Shown here piece by piece: positions 28,643 through 36,805 of a stretch of DNA of 62,485 bases. The position numbers were made by a program, and so were the translations under genes. The DNA lies in NCBI GenBank assembly GCA_011391215.1, contig JAABQX010000048.1:1-62485 (forward strand), in the 5' to 3' direction. The notes beneath the pieces were generated by a model. That model had not been told where the DNA came from and made no database searches. It saw only the letters and a program-made list of their open reading frames with translations. Position 1 is the first letter of the stretch. The number at the start of each line of letters is the position of its first letter. The DNA comes from Rhodocyclaceae bacterium (GTDB lineage Bacteria; Pseudomonadota; Gammaproteobacteria; Burkholderiales; Rhodocyclaceae).

Positions 28643-29287
28643 ATGATGAAATCGATCACCCTGCTCTGGGCATTGAGCCTGGCCATCCTCGCGGCCGGCG
28701 CCTGGCTCGTTTGCCCGCAAGGTCAATGCGCCACGACTGCAATCGATCATGCGGGCCTCGGTCTGGCCCATGACCTGCGCGGCGCCAAGCTCGACCGCTG
28801 GATGCCGGCGCTTACCTGGCTCGGTTCGCTGGCCGTGTTGTTGCCGGTGACCGCGCTGGCAACGCTGGTCTTGTGGCGTGGCCGACACCGGCGCGAGGCG
28901 AGATTCCTTGTTCTGGCCTTGCTCGGCGCTTCTGTCTTGAGCCACCTGACCAAGCTTATGGTGATGCGTCCGCGCCCGGATCTTTTCCCGGTCTGGATAG
29001 ATATGCCTGCAGATTGGTCCTACCCCAGCGCCCACGCCATGCAGATCACGGGGCTGGCAGTGGCAGTGGTTTTCGTCGCCGCGCGACGGCGCGCGCTCTG
29101 GGTCTTGCCTTTGGGGAGTGCCGTGCTGCTGGTCGGCCTATCACGCATTTATTTGCAAGTGCATTTCCCCAGCGACGTTCTCGTCGGAACCCTGGCTGCC
29201 GCGCTGTGGGTGGGCGGCTTGCATGCCTTGATGTTTGGCCGATTGCCCGAATATGATCTGATGAAAATCAATGGGGACGCGCCATGA
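28643..29287 (+). CDS. PAP2 family phosphatase, membrane bound
   Basis: About 214 residues from ATG 28643 (MMKSITLLWA). An in-frame ATG at 28598 would add 15 residues encoded by the 24-bp repeat, which I think is not native. Five to six membrane segments carry the PAP2 signature K-L-M-V-M-R-P-R-P-D, P-S-A-H-A-M and S-R-I-Y-L-Q-V-H-F-P-S-D. Likely dephosphorylates lipid phosphates (phosphatidate or undecaprenyl pyrophosphate) on the periplasmic side. It overlaps dgkA by four bases, so it pairs with a lipid kinase. Confidence 0.88.
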   Translation: MMKSITLLWALSLAILAAGAWLVCPQGQCATTAIDHAGLGLAHDLRGAKLDRWMPALTWLGSLAVLLPVTALATLVLWRGRHRREARFLVLALLGASVLSHLTKLMVMRPRPDLFPVWIDMPADWSYPSAHAMQITGLAVAVVFVAARRRALWVLPLGSAVLLVGLSRIYLQVHFPSDVLVGTLAAALWVGGLHALMFGRLPEYDLMKINGDAP

Positions 29288-29670
29288 GAAATAAATTCCT
29301 GGGTACCGGCGAGCCGGGCTATCACCCGCTGCGAAAAATTCACACAATTCTTGCCGGCTTGCGCTATGCGGTTGTTTACGACTTCAGCGTTGCCTGGAAG
29401 CTGGCCGTTTCGCTGATAGTGCTGGTGGCCGCCATGCTCGCCCGCGACTGGGTTGATGTTGTGTTGATCATCGTCGTCACCGCCCTGGTGCTGGTCGCGG
29501 AAATCTTTAACAGTGCCATCGAGGCTTTGTGTGATTTCGTCGAAACCCGCCACAACGAAAAAATCGGCATCATCAAGGACATCGCCGCCGCCGGTGTCGG
29601 CATCGCGATGCTCGCTTGGGTGTTGGTGCTGGGGTTCGAGGTGGAAGAAATGTTGCGCAATCTGACTTGA
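29284..29670 (+). CDS. dgkA: Diacylglycerol kinase (prokaryotic DgkA type)
   Basis: A 128-residue membrane protein with three helices and the DgkA motif A-E-I-F-N-S-A-I-E-A-L-C-D-F near residues 76-89, then K-D-I-A-A-A-G-V. It phosphorylates diacylglycerol or undecaprenol at the inner membrane. Start overlaps the PAP2 stop (ATGA at 29284). With PAP2 it forms a lipid kinase/phosphatase pair. Confidence 0.88.
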   Translation: MRNKFLGTGEPGYHPLRKIHTILAGLRYAVVYDFSVAWKLAVSLIVLVAAMLARDWVDVVLIIVVTALVLVAEIFNSAIEALCDFVETRHNEKIGIIKDIAAAGVGIAMLAWVLVLGFEVEEMLRNLT

Positions 29671-29710
29671 TTGGAAACAGGACACTTGTCAATGCTGTGA
29701 CATTCCCCAT

Positions 29711-30622
29711 TCAACCGGCCTGGGGCAGTGTTGCGAACACCCCAGCCCGTGCATTCTCGCTGACCGCCCGTGCAGCGGGGTGCGTTAGCCGCCGCTCGGC
29801 CGAAATCAGGAAAAACCGCTCGCGAATCTCCTCCGTTTCACCCAGCGTGACGACCTGGTAGTGCGCCGTCACGTCCGGCACGCTGGCTGCCGGCGCGGGA
29901 AATACTCCGGCACCGGCTTCGCCGAAGGCCTTCATCAAGGCGCTATCGTCGAATTCACCCACAATATGGGCGCGCATTCCCTGCCGCTCCAGCCAGCGCG
30001 GCAGGGCGCCGTGCAGTGCGCTGTCGCACCCGGGCAACAACAGGGGTGCGCCATCCAGGCAATCCGGGAAGCCTCCCGTCAGTCGCGCAGCCATCGCGGG
30101 CGCGGCCATGAACGCCACCCCCGATTCACCGAGCGGATGGCTGTAGCCCTTGATTTCCGTGCCCGGCGGCATGGGCCGGTCGGCCAGCACCATGTCGAGA
30201 CGGTGGATCGCCAAATCGGCCAGCAAGCGTTCCAGCCGGTCCTCCTGGCAGATCAGACGCACTGACTCGGGAAGTCCCAGCACTGGGGCCAGCAGGCGAT
30301 GGGCGATGAATTTCGGCACGACGTCGGCGATACCGACGCGGAAGGTGATGAAACGTTCCTCGGCGCCATTTTTCAGCAGGTCTTCCAATTCGGCCCCGGT
30401 CTGGAAGATTTCCTCGGCGTAGGAGAGCGCCAGTTTGCCGGTTTCGGTCAGTTCCAGCCGGCGCCCGACGCGCCGGAACAGCGCCACGCCCAGCCGTTCC
30501 TCGAACTGTGTGATCTGCCCGGAGAGCGTCTGGGGCGTCAGATGCAGGCGCTCCGCCGCGCGGATGACCCCACCCGAGCGAGCGACACTGACGAAGTAAT
30601 GCAGATGCTTATAGTTGATCAC
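29711..30622 (-). CDS. Second NhaR-type LysR regulator
   Basis: About 303 residues from GTG 30622, which has a near-perfect AGGAGG ribosome binding site; upstream ATG codons do not. The N-terminus V-I-N-Y-K-H-L-H-Y-F-V-S-V-A-R-S-G-G-V and H-L-T-P-Q-T-L-S-G-Q-I are NhaR-like, closer to E. coli NhaR than the copy at 26054. The effector domain has V-G-I-A-D-V-V-P-K. Divergent from the HPF-like gene at 30739. Confidence 0.88.
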   Translation of the reverse strand: MINYKHLHYFVSVARSGGVIRAAERLHLTPQTLSGQITQFEERLGVALFRRVGRRLELTETGKLALSYAEEIFQTGAELEDLLKNGAEERFITFRVGIADVVPKFIAHRLLAPVLGLPESVRLICQEDRLERLLADLAIHRLDMVLADRPMPPGTEIKGYSHPLGESGVAFMAAPAMAARLTGGFPDCLDGAPLLLPGCDSALHGALPRWLERQGMRAHIVGEFDDSALMKAFGEAGAGVFPAPAASVPDVTAHYQVVTLGETEEIRERFFLISAERRLTHPAARAVSENARAGVFATLPQAG

Positions 30623-30738
30623 GCTACCTCCTATCATTCGTGTTTTTCGATCATAACCCATATGTTTATCTGTTTGTTTCGAACGATTAGCGTACCCATA
30701 ATCTAGGCGTCTTCTCCCAACCCAGCCAGAGGTATGCC

Positions 30739-31095
30739 ATGAATCTGCAAATCCAAGCGCAAGACTTCACACTGACCGACGGACTGCGCCAACATGTGAC
30801 CACGCGCCTCGCCTACGCCCTGAATCATGGTCGGGACATCATCACGCGCATCGTCGTGCGCCTTTCCGATGTCAATGGCCCACGTGGCGGCGAGGACAAG
30901 TGTTGCGGCATCGAAGTGCGCCTCAAGGGCGCTCCTGCCCTGGTCGTCGAAGATACCCAGACCGACCTTTACGTCGCCATTGATCGCGCATCCGAACGTA
31001 TTGGCCGTTCGCTTGACCGCCGTGTGGCGCGACAACGCGACTTTCCTGCTCTGTCGATGGCCCGGCAGCCCGCGACTTCGGAGGAAATCCCGTGA
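30739..31095 (+). CDS. HPF/RaiA-like ribosome-associated protein
   Basis: A 118-residue protein with the sigma-54-modulation/HPF fold pattern M-N-L-Q-I-Q-A-Q-D-F-T-L-T-D-G-L-R-Q-H-V, then V-V-R-L-S-D-V-N-G-P-R-G-G and D-L-Y-V-A-I-D-R-A. Short HPF proteins bind the 30S decoding site and store ribosomes under stress. The insert G-G-E-D-K-C-C-G-I is unlike the housekeeping form, so this may be a stress paralogue. Its TGA overlaps the GTG of the next gene. Confidence 0.82.
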   Translation: MNLQIQAQDFTLTDGLRQHVTTRLAYALNHGRDIITRIVVRLSDVNGPRGGEDKCCGIEVRLKGAPALVVEDTQTDLYVAIDRASERIGRSLDRRVARQRDFPALSMARQPATSEEIP

Positions 31096-31280
31096 AGCAC
31101 CGTGTCGAAACAACGCCCCTGATTGGCGTCGTGCTTGATCCCGACCCTGACAGCCTGGCCGGCCGGATTGCCAACGAACTTCTCGCCACCGCTTACGACG
31201 CTGCCGGCGATATGCAAAAGTCGGCGCTGGCGGGACGGCTCGCCATCGGTATTCAAGGCCCTGTTAGGGAGATGGCATGA
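31092..31280 (+). CDS. Small protein of unknown function containing the 24-bp repeat
   Basis: A GTG at 31092 overlaps the previous stop, and the TGA at 31278 overlaps the next ATG at 31277, so the frame is tightly coupled both sides. The 62-residue product reads MKHRVETTPLIGVVLDPDPD and onwards. The repeat at 31216-31239 encodes Q-K-S-A-L-A-G-R within it, in a different frame from the rnfC and fecR copies. Family not recognised. Confidence 0.5.
   Translation: MKHRVETTPLIGVVLDPDPDSLAGRIANELLATAYDAAGDMQKSALAGRLAIGIQGPVREMA
31216..31239 (+). repeat. 24-bp dispersed repeat, copy 3 (exact consensus)
   Basis: Identical to the consensus, on the plus strand, inside the 62-residue frame at 31092-31280. 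Confidence 0.92.
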
Positions 31281-31864
31281 ACAATCCTGCGTTTGCCGCG
31301 CTGGCCGCACAGTTCGCCCCCCGCTTCCTTCAAGTCCGTCGCGGCACATGGATTTCCATCGGCCTCGGCCTGATGACACTTTTCGTCATGCTGATATGGG
31401 CAGCAGTTTCGCTGTTCGGGTGGCTGTGGGGCCAAGGCAAATCGCTCACCGAAGGCGCGCCGGAGGCGGTGCGCATCATCGCATCGCAGCTAGAACAGGC
31501 CGTTCCCGGCGCACGCGAGACGCTCGGCGACCTGGTGCCGGCGCTCAAGCCCGAACCACCGCCACGTGATGTATCGGGCACGGACATCGGCCCCGTGACG
31601 CGCTATCCCAGCTTGGTGCGCTCGCACTGGCATCGCGACGGCCCCGAGATCACGGTACGCTACGCGGGTCGCGCCAACTACACCACCGTGCTCGACCACT
31701 ACACCCAGAGCTTCGCCACGCAGGGCTACGCGCAGAGCGTGATGTCAGCCACGCCCGAGGCAGAGGCGCATGAATACCGCAAGGGCGACGACCGGGTGCG
31801 CTTCGAAATCACGCGGCTACCGCAAGGCAAGGTCAAGGCGACCATCGTCGCCATCCTGCCATGA
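31277..31864 (+). CDS. Membrane-anchored protein of unknown function (195 aa)
   Basis: One membrane helix at about residues 25-50 (I-S-I-G-L-G-L-M-T-L-F-V-M-L-I-W-A-A-V) is followed by a probable soluble domain: a linker rich in P (P-A-L-K-P-E-P-P-P-R) and a C-terminal alpha/beta region (L-D-H-Y-T-Q-S-F-A-T-Q-G-Y then D-R-V-R-F-E-I-T-R-L). No family recognised. Starts inside the stop of the previous gene. Confidence 0.6.
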   Translation: MNNPAFAALAAQFAPRFLQVRRGTWISIGLGLMTLFVMLIWAAVSLFGWLWGQGKSLTEGAPEAVRIIASQLEQAVPGARETLGDLVPALKPEPPPRDVSGTDIGPVTRYPSLVRSHWHRDGPEITVRYAGRANYTTVLDHYTQSFATQGYAQSVMSATPEAEAHEYRKGDDRVRFEITRLPQGKVKATIVAILP

Positions 31865-31886
31865 CCGACTTTTCAGGAAAAGACAC

Positions 31887-32837
31887 ATGACACCTCAGGA
31901 ACAGAAAGCGATTCTCGCCATCGCCATCCATGCCGCCTTCGCCGATGGTGCGAAGGATAAGCGCGAGCGCGAGGAAGTGCGCCGCGTCGCCGAGAATCTG
32001 GCCGACGAGAGCGGAACCCCCGACCTGCCTCGCCTGTATCAGGACGTGTTGCTCAAGCGCCTGCCGCTGGCCACCATTACGGCGATGCTCACCGATACCG
32101 GCCAGCGCCAGTTCGCCTATGAAATGGCGCTCTGCGTCTGCGAAGTTGACGGGCGATTGGCCGACGGCGAGCGGCGCTTCCTCGATGAACTGAAGCGCCT
32201 GCTTGCGCTGCCGGCGACCGAGACCGATCTGATCGAGGGAGAAGTCGACACGCTGATCGACCAGACCAAATTCGTGCCACCGCAGCCTACAACCACATCT
32301 GCGCCCGCCGCCCTGTCGGCAGTTTCCGCTGCCGAGCATGACCAGTCCATCCTCAATGTCGCACTGTTGGCCGGCGCGCTGGAACTATTGCCGCAGTCCT
32401 GGGCCTCGATGGCCATCATCCCGTTGCAGATCAAGATGGTCTATGGCATCGGCCAGGCACACGGGGTGGCGCTCGATCAGGGCCACATCAAGGAGTTCAT
32501 CGCTGCTGCCGGGGTCGGGCTGACCTCGCAGTATCTGGAGCAATTCGGCCGCAAGCTGCTGGGTGGCCTGCTCGGCAAAGCCGCGGGCAAGACCTTCGGC
32601 AAGCTCGGCGGCGCGGCGACCGGCATGGCCTTCTCCTTCGCCACCACCTACGCGCTCGGTCAGGCCGCCAAACGCTATTACGCCGGCGGACGAACGATGA
32701 ACACGGCCCTGCTGAGCGAAACCTTCCAGAGCCTGCTCGGCCCGGCCAAGCAAATGCAGGCCGAGTACCTGCCACAGATTCAACAGAAGGCCGCCACGCT
32801 CGACGCCGGCCAGATCATGGCGCTCGTGCGCGCCTGA
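31887..32837 (+). CDS. TerB domain protein with hydrophobic C-terminal domain
   Basis: About 316 residues from ATG 31887, preceded by AGGAAAAG. The N-terminal TerB domain (1-135) has A-A-F-A-D-G-A-K-D-K-R-E-R and C-E-V-D-G-R-L-A-D-G-E. The C-terminal half (155-300) is hydrophobic and Gly/Ala-rich (G-G-L-L-G-K-A-A-G-K-T-F-G-K-L-G-G) and resembles DUF697-like membrane-active regions. Probably membrane-associated. A 24-bp repeat follows 16 bases after the stop. Confidence 0.72.
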   Translation: MTPQEQKAILAIAIHAAFADGAKDKREREEVRRVAENLADESGTPDLPRLYQDVLLKRLPLATITAMLTDTGQRQFAYEMALCVCEVDGRLADGERRFLDELKRLLALPATETDLIEGEVDTLIDQTKFVPPQPTTTSAPAALSAVSAAEHDQSILNVALLAGALELLPQSWASMAIIPLQIKMVYGIGQAHGVALDQGHIKEFIAAAGVGLTSQYLEQFGRKLLGGLLGKAAGKTFGKLGGAATGMAFSFATTYALGQAAKRYYAGGRTMNTALLSETFQSLLGPAKQMQAEYLPQIQQKAATLDAGQIMALVRA

Positions 32838-32847
32838 GGGAACCCAC

Positions 32848-32913
32848 ATGAACGCCGTCCCGCCAGCGCCGACTTTTGAGAAACTTTTCTTTAACCACAG
32901 GAGACCAAAATGA
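32848..32913 (+). CDS. Possible leader ORF made from the 24-bp repeat (21 aa)
   Basis: ATG 32848, with GAGGG upstream, opens M-N-A-V-P-P-A-P-T-F through the repeat and ends K-L-F-F-N-H-R-R-P-K at a TGA that overlaps the ATG of the BI-1 gene at 32910. It could couple translation to the BI-1 gene, or be chance. Confidence 0.3.
   Translation: MNAVPPAPTFEKLFFNHRRPK
32854..32877 (-). repeat. 24-bp dispersed repeat, copy 4 (exact consensus)
   Basis: Identical to the consensus on the minus strand, between the TerB gene (stop 32837) and the BI-1 gene. Confidence 0.92.
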
Positions 32914-33590
32914 ACTATCCAAGAACCCAAGCGATCGCCCTGCCGCACAGCGGCGCGGAATCCGTCCTCGCCACCAACAAGGTGATCCGCAACACCTACA
33001 TGTTGCTGTCGATGACGCTGCTTTTTGCCGCCGTTACCGCAGCCGTATCGGTGGTGCTGAAACTGCCGCATCCCGGACTGGTCATTACCTTGGTGGGCTA
33101 CTTCGGCCTGCTCTTCGCCACACACAAGCTGAAGAACAGCGGCTGGGGTCTGGTCTCGGTGTTCGCCCTGACCGGTTTCATGGGCTATACGCTAGGCCCC
33201 ATCATCAGCCGCTATCTCGGCCTGCCCAACGGCGGCGAGATCGTCATGCAAGCAATGGGGGGCACGGCGGCGATCTTCGTCGGCCTCTCAGCCTACGCGC
33301 TGAGCACGAAAAAGGACTTCAGCTTCATGGGCGGCTTCCTGATGGTCGGCATCCTGCTGGCCTTCCTCGCCGGCCTGGCGGCGATCTTCTTCGAGATTCC
33401 GGCGCTCTCCCTGACCGTCTCGGCCGCCTTTGTGCTGCTGATGTCCGGCCTCATTCTCTTTGAAACCAGCAACATCATCCACGGTGGCGAGACCAACTAC
33501 GTGATGGCCACGGTGACCCTGTTCGTCTCCATCTTCAACCTCTTCACCAGCCTGCTGCAATTGCTGGGTTTTGTAGGTAGCAACGAGTAA
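32910..33590 (+). CDS. Bax inhibitor-1 / YccA family membrane protein
   Basis: A 226-residue protein with seven membrane helices. The N-terminal part N-K-V-I-R-N-T-Y-M-L-L-S-M-T-L-L-F-A-A and the later F-E-T-S-N-I-I-H-G-G-E-T-N-Y are typical of YccA, the BI-1 relative that binds and modulates the FtsH protease. ATG preceded by AGGAGA. The BI-1 and HtpX genes in one cluster both point to membrane-protein quality control. Confidence 0.92.
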   Translation: MNYPRTQAIALPHSGAESVLATNKVIRNTYMLLSMTLLFAAVTAAVSVVLKLPHPGLVITLVGYFGLLFATHKLKNSGWGLVSVFALTGFMGYTLGPIISRYLGLPNGGEIVMQAMGGTAAIFVGLSAYALSTKKDFSFMGGFLMVGILLAFLAGLAAIFFEIPALSLTVSAAFVLLMSGLILFETSNIIHGGETNYVMATVTLFVSIFNLFTSLLQLLGFVGSNE

Positions 33591-33637
33591 GTCGGCACCA
33601 TGGCATTTGCCGCCAATAGTCACTGAAGGAGAAACCA

Positions 33638-34027
33638 ATGTTCAACCCCATTACCATCCCGTTCGGTAGCAAGATGTTGTTTAACGGAGTCAAGCTGAAA
33701 CCCGGCGTCACCGTGGCCGACATCGAGTTGGCGCTCGGCGAGATGTGTCATGTCGTGAAGGAGACCTATGGCAACGAGTCCGGCGGTTTCATTGCCGGTC
33801 AGGTATTCGCGTTTTCAGGCTTCATCAGCAAGGAAGGCTCCGTAAAATCGGTCAAGGAGCCAGATTACGACATTGCCATCGTCACTTACTGGACTTCCTT
33901 CGAACAGCATGAAAAGTCCCATGCGGACAAGGCATTCAAGGATAAATTCAATGTCTTGGCCGAGATGAGCAATGATACTTTCGAACTTGGCTTCGACATG
34001 CTGTGGCAAGGCATCCCCGAAGAATAG
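33638..34027 (+). CDS. Hypothetical protein (129 aa)
   Basis: A soluble protein beginning MFNPITIPFGSKMLFNGVKL, preceded by AGGAGA. The alternation of strands and helices (V-T-V-A-D-I-E-L-A-L-G-E-M-C, then D-I-A-I-V-T-Y-W-T-S-F-E-Q-H-E-K-S-H) resembles a dimeric ferredoxin-like barrel such as the ABM or EthD folds, but this is pattern only. Ten bases before the CBS gene. Confidence 0.55.
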   Translation: MFNPITIPFGSKMLFNGVKLKPGVTVADIELALGEMCHVVKETYGNESGGFIAGQVFAFSGFISKEGSVKSVKEPDYDIAIVTYWTSFEQHEKSHADKAFKDKFNVLAEMSNDTFELGFDMLWQGIPEE

Positions 34028-34036
34028 GAGACGTCC

Positions 34037-34660
34037 ATGTTTTCCGTCTACGGCGTTACCGAACAGGTATTTAGCGGCACGTTGGAGGCGATGAATCGCG
34101 TGCACCGGTTGGCGCGCGCACGTTCTGTGCGCGCGATCGACCAAGACGGCGATGAGTTCGGCGTCGAGGCAGTTGTTACGCACCCGACGCAGGAGGCGGT
34201 GCGAGCCTATCGCAACATGCTGCCGGAGGAACTGGAGCGTGGCCCGCTTGTCCATGCAGCGCAGGTAATGACTCGCCCGGCTGTTACGGTGCGGGACGAT
34301 GCAACGGCCGCCGAAGCCTGGCGCACCTTGCACGACCGACATATCCGCCAGGCGCCGGTGCTTGACGCTGACAGTAATCTGATTGGCATCGTCAGCGAGC
34401 GCGACCTGCTGACGGCCATCGATGTGGACGGCGGCGAAGTCATTGAGAACCTGCGCCGCAGGGTGCGTGACGTGATGACGACGCCCGTCGTGGCCGCCGC
34501 CCCCGTCACCGATATCCGGCGGGTCGCGGCCGCGATGCTGGCGGGCGGTGTCGATGGTGTCTCCGTCGTCGGCAATGACGGCCGGCTGCTGGGTTTAGTT
34601 TCGCGCAGCGACGTGATGCGCGCCGTAATCCAGGACCCTCCGTTGAGCTTATGGCGGTGA
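34037..34660 (+). CDS. CBS-domain protein with an extra N-terminal region
   Basis: A 207-residue protein. Residues 1-65 are a unique N-terminal region (V-Y-G-V-T-E-Q-V-F-S-G-T-L-E-A-M-N-R-V). Two CBS domains follow: V-M-T-R-P-A-V-T-V then L-I-G-I-V-S-E-R-D-L-L at 77-125, and V-M-T-T-P-V-V-A-A then L-L-G-L-V-S-R-S-D-V-M at 138-195. CBS pairs bind adenine nucleotides and often gate channels; the sodium channel gene is 20 bases downstream, so a sensing role is possible but inferred. Confidence 0.88.
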   Translation: MFSVYGVTEQVFSGTLEAMNRVHRLARARSVRAIDQDGDEFGVEAVVTHPTQEAVRAYRNMLPEELERGPLVHAAQVMTRPAVTVRDDATAAEAWRTLHDRHIRQAPVLDADSNLIGIVSERDLLTAIDVDGGEVIENLRRRVRDVMTTPVVAAAPVTDIRRVAAAMLAGGVDGVSVVGNDGRLLGLVSRSDVMRAVIQDPPLSLWR

Positions 34661-34679
34661 AGCCAATAGAAAGCACCAT

Positions 34680-35525
34680 ATGAACGAAGAAACGACGATG
34701 CTCCTTCGCCAGCACGTGCGCCGCTGGATCGAGCAGCCACGCGTCCAGAGTGCCGTCATCGGGCTGATTCTCATCAACGCCGCACTGTTGGGAATGGAAA
34801 CTTCACCTGCCGCGATGGCGGCAGCGGGCGGCCTGATTGTTGCCCTCGACCAGGCCATCCTTGTGGTATTTGTCGTCGAGATTGCGCTGCGCCTTTACGC
34901 CCACCGCACCGCCTTCTGGCGCGACCCATGGAGCGTCTTTGATTTCGCTGTCGTCGCCATTGCTTTGCTGCCCGCCACCGGGCCATTGGCAGTCCTGCGC
35001 GCCCTGCGTGTCTTGCGCGTGTTGCGCCTGCTGACCATGGTCCCGTCGATGCGTCGTGTCGTCGGCGCATTGCTGGCGGCGATTCCGGGGCTGGGCTCGA
35101 TCGCCATGGTACTGCTGATCATCTACTACGTCTTCGCCGTCATCGCCACCAAATTGTTCGCCGCCACCCACCCGGAATGGTTTGGCGACATTGGCCGGTC
35201 CCTCTACACGCTGTTTCAGATCATGACGCTGGAAAGCTGGTCGATGGGCATCGCCCGTCCCGTGATGGAGCACTTTCCCTACGCCTGGACCTTTTTCATC
35301 CCGTTCATCCTGGTGGCGACCTTCACGATGCTCAACCTGTTTATCGCCATCATCGTCAATGCCATGCAAAGCTACAACGAGGCGGAGCAGCACAATGCGA
35401 AACAGGCCGTGGACATGGCGCGCCAACACATCGAAGCTGATCTGCATGCCGAAATGCGTGGCCTGCGCGCCGAAATCCGCGAACTGAAAGCGCTGCTGCC
35501 GACTACCCCCGCATCGCCACACTGA
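34680..35525 (+). CDS. Voltage-gated sodium channel, NavBac type
   Basis: A 281-residue six-helix channel subunit. S4 carries regularly spaced arginines (R-A-L-R-V-L-R-V-L-R-L-L) near 105-116. The pore selectivity filter T-L-E-S-W-S-M at 183-189 matches the sodium-selective filters of NaChBac and NavAb. S6 is F-T-M-L-N-L-F-I-A-I-I-V-N-A-M near 218-232, followed by a C-terminal coiled coil (A-E-M-R-G-L-R-A-E-I-R-E-L-K-A-L-L). It should form a tetramer in the inner membrane passing Na+ on depolarisation. It lies in the NhaR-linked cluster. Confidence 0.93.
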   Translation: MNEETTMLLRQHVRRWIEQPRVQSAVIGLILINAALLGMETSPAAMAAAGGLIVALDQAILVVFVVEIALRLYAHRTAFWRDPWSVFDFAVVAIALLPATGPLAVLRALRVLRVLRLLTMVPSMRRVVGALLAAIPGLGSIAMVLLIIYYVFAVIATKLFAATHPEWFGDIGRSLYTLFQIMTLESWSMGIARPVMEHFPYAWTFFIPFILVATFTMLNLFIAIIVNAMQSYNEAEQHNAKQAVDMARQHIEADLHAEMRGLRAEIRELKALLPTTPASPH

Positions 35526-35546
35526 ACTTATCGCCAAGGAGAACCC

Positions 35547-36428
35547 GTGAAACGCATATTCCTCTTCCTCGCCACCAACATGGCCATCGTGCTGGTGCTG
35601 TCCGTCACCATGCGCCTCCTGGGCGTCGAACCCTACCTCAACGCAAACGGCCTGAATCTCACCTCCCTGCTGATCTTCGCCGCGGTCATGGGCTTTGGCG
35701 GTTCCTTCATTTCGCTGGCCATCTCCAAGTGGTCGGCGAAGAAGGCGATGGGCGTGCAGGTGATCGAAGCGCCGGCAAATACGACCGAATTCTGGCTGAT
35801 CGAAACGGTGCGCAAATACTCGACCGCAGCGGGCATAAAGATGCCCGAGGTCGGCATTTTCGACACGCCCGAGGTCAACGCCTTCGCCACCGGCATGAGC
35901 AAGAACAGCTCGCTGGTAGCCGTCTCCAGCGGTCTGTTGCAGCAGATGTCTAAAAGCGAAGCCGAGGCCGTCATCGGTCACGAAATCGCCCACGTCGCCA
36001 ACGGCGACATGGTGACGCTGGCGCTGATTCAGGGCGTGGTGAACACCTTCGTCATGTTCCTCTCGCGCGTCATCGGTCACATGGTGGATCGGATCGTGTT
36101 CAAGACCGAGCGCGGCCAAGGGCCGGCCTTCTTCGTCACCATGATCGTCGCCGAACTGGTGCTGGGCGTACTGGCCTCGATCATTGTTATGTACTTCTCG
36201 CGCCAGCGCGAATTCCGCGCTGACCGCGGCGGCGCCAGCCTCGCCGGGCGCCAGAACATGATCGCCGCGCTGGAACGGCTGAACTCGCTGCATCCAGCGC
36301 CCCTGCCGGAAAAGCTGGCGGCCTTCGGCATCAGTGGCGGTGGCGGTGGTGGCATCAAGCGCCTGTTCATGACGCATCCACCTCTGGAAGAACGCATCGC
36401 GGCGCTGCGCCAGGAAGCCCATTCATGA
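35547..36428 (+). CDS. htpX: HtpX membrane metalloprotease
   Basis: A 293-residue inner-membrane zinc protease with two N-terminal helices, the H-E-I-A-H motif starting at H145, two further helices near 155-200, and the E of E-F-R-A-D-R-G-G-A near 225 as third ligand. The [12 protein letters not shown] segment is typical of HtpX. It degrades misfolded membrane proteins with FtsH. Its end overlaps the carbonic anhydrase relic by four bases. RBS AAGGAG is upstream. Confidence 0.95.
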   Translation: MKRIFLFLATNMAIVLVLSVTMRLLGVEPYLNANGLNLTSLLIFAAVMGFGGSFISLAISKWSAKKAMGVQVIEAPANTTEFWLIETVRKYSTAAGIKMPEVGIFDTPEVNAFATGMSKNSSLVAVSSGLLQQMSKSEAEAVIGHEIAHVANGDMVTLALIQGVVNTFVMFLSRVIGHMVDRIVFKTERGQGPAFFVTMIVAELVLGVLASIIVMYFSRQREFRADRGGASLAGRQNMIAALERLNSLHPAPLPEKLAAFGISGGGGGGIKRLFMTHPPLEERIAALRQEAHS

Positions 36429-36724
36429 AAGACATTGCCAACTTCATCGCCAGTTTCCGGCGCTTCCAGGAAAAGTACTTCAGCGCGGACCGCGAACTGT
36501 TCTATCAACTGCGACAGGGGCAACGCCCCAAAGCCGCGATCAGCGCCTGCGCCGATTCCCGTGTTGATCCGGCCCAGGTTACCGACGTCATGCAACTCGA
36601 CGCGGAATTGCTCGATGTCAGCGACGAAGCCGGCCGGGCCATGGCGAGCGTGCGCTTTTCAGGCCAGATAAGGGAAGAGGCAACTGCTGTGCCGTGTCGC
36701 CGACGTGTTCCGCGCCAGCGGTGA
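36425..36724 (+). pseudogene. Beta-carbonic anhydrase start fused to a Tim44-like fragment
   Basis: The frame starts as a beta-carbonic anhydrase: [20 protein letters not shown] and later A-A-I-S-A-C-A-D-S-R-V-D-P, which holds the first zinc Cys and the catalytic Asp-Arg pair. After about residue 56 it changes to L-D-A-E-L-L-D-V-S-D-E-A-G-R-A-M-A-S-V-R-F-S-G, which looks like the C-terminal part of a Tim44-like protein, and soon ends. The remaining zinc ligands are absent, so it cannot be an active anhydrase. It looks like a deletion junction. Nothing is seen in 36725-36805. Confidence 0.7.
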
Positions 36725-36805
36725 TTGAACGCGGTTGCCGGTGTCAGTGGTACTCTCCGCAACAGGACGCAGATTTCCATGGTCCATTGCGAAAGGTAGA
36801 TATCC

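Noticed and set aside
34803-36422. A 539-codon open frame opposite the channel and htpX genes
   Set aside because: Its translation is His/Gln/Asp/Gly-rich, typical of antisense GC-rich genes, and both plus-strand genes have intact motifs.
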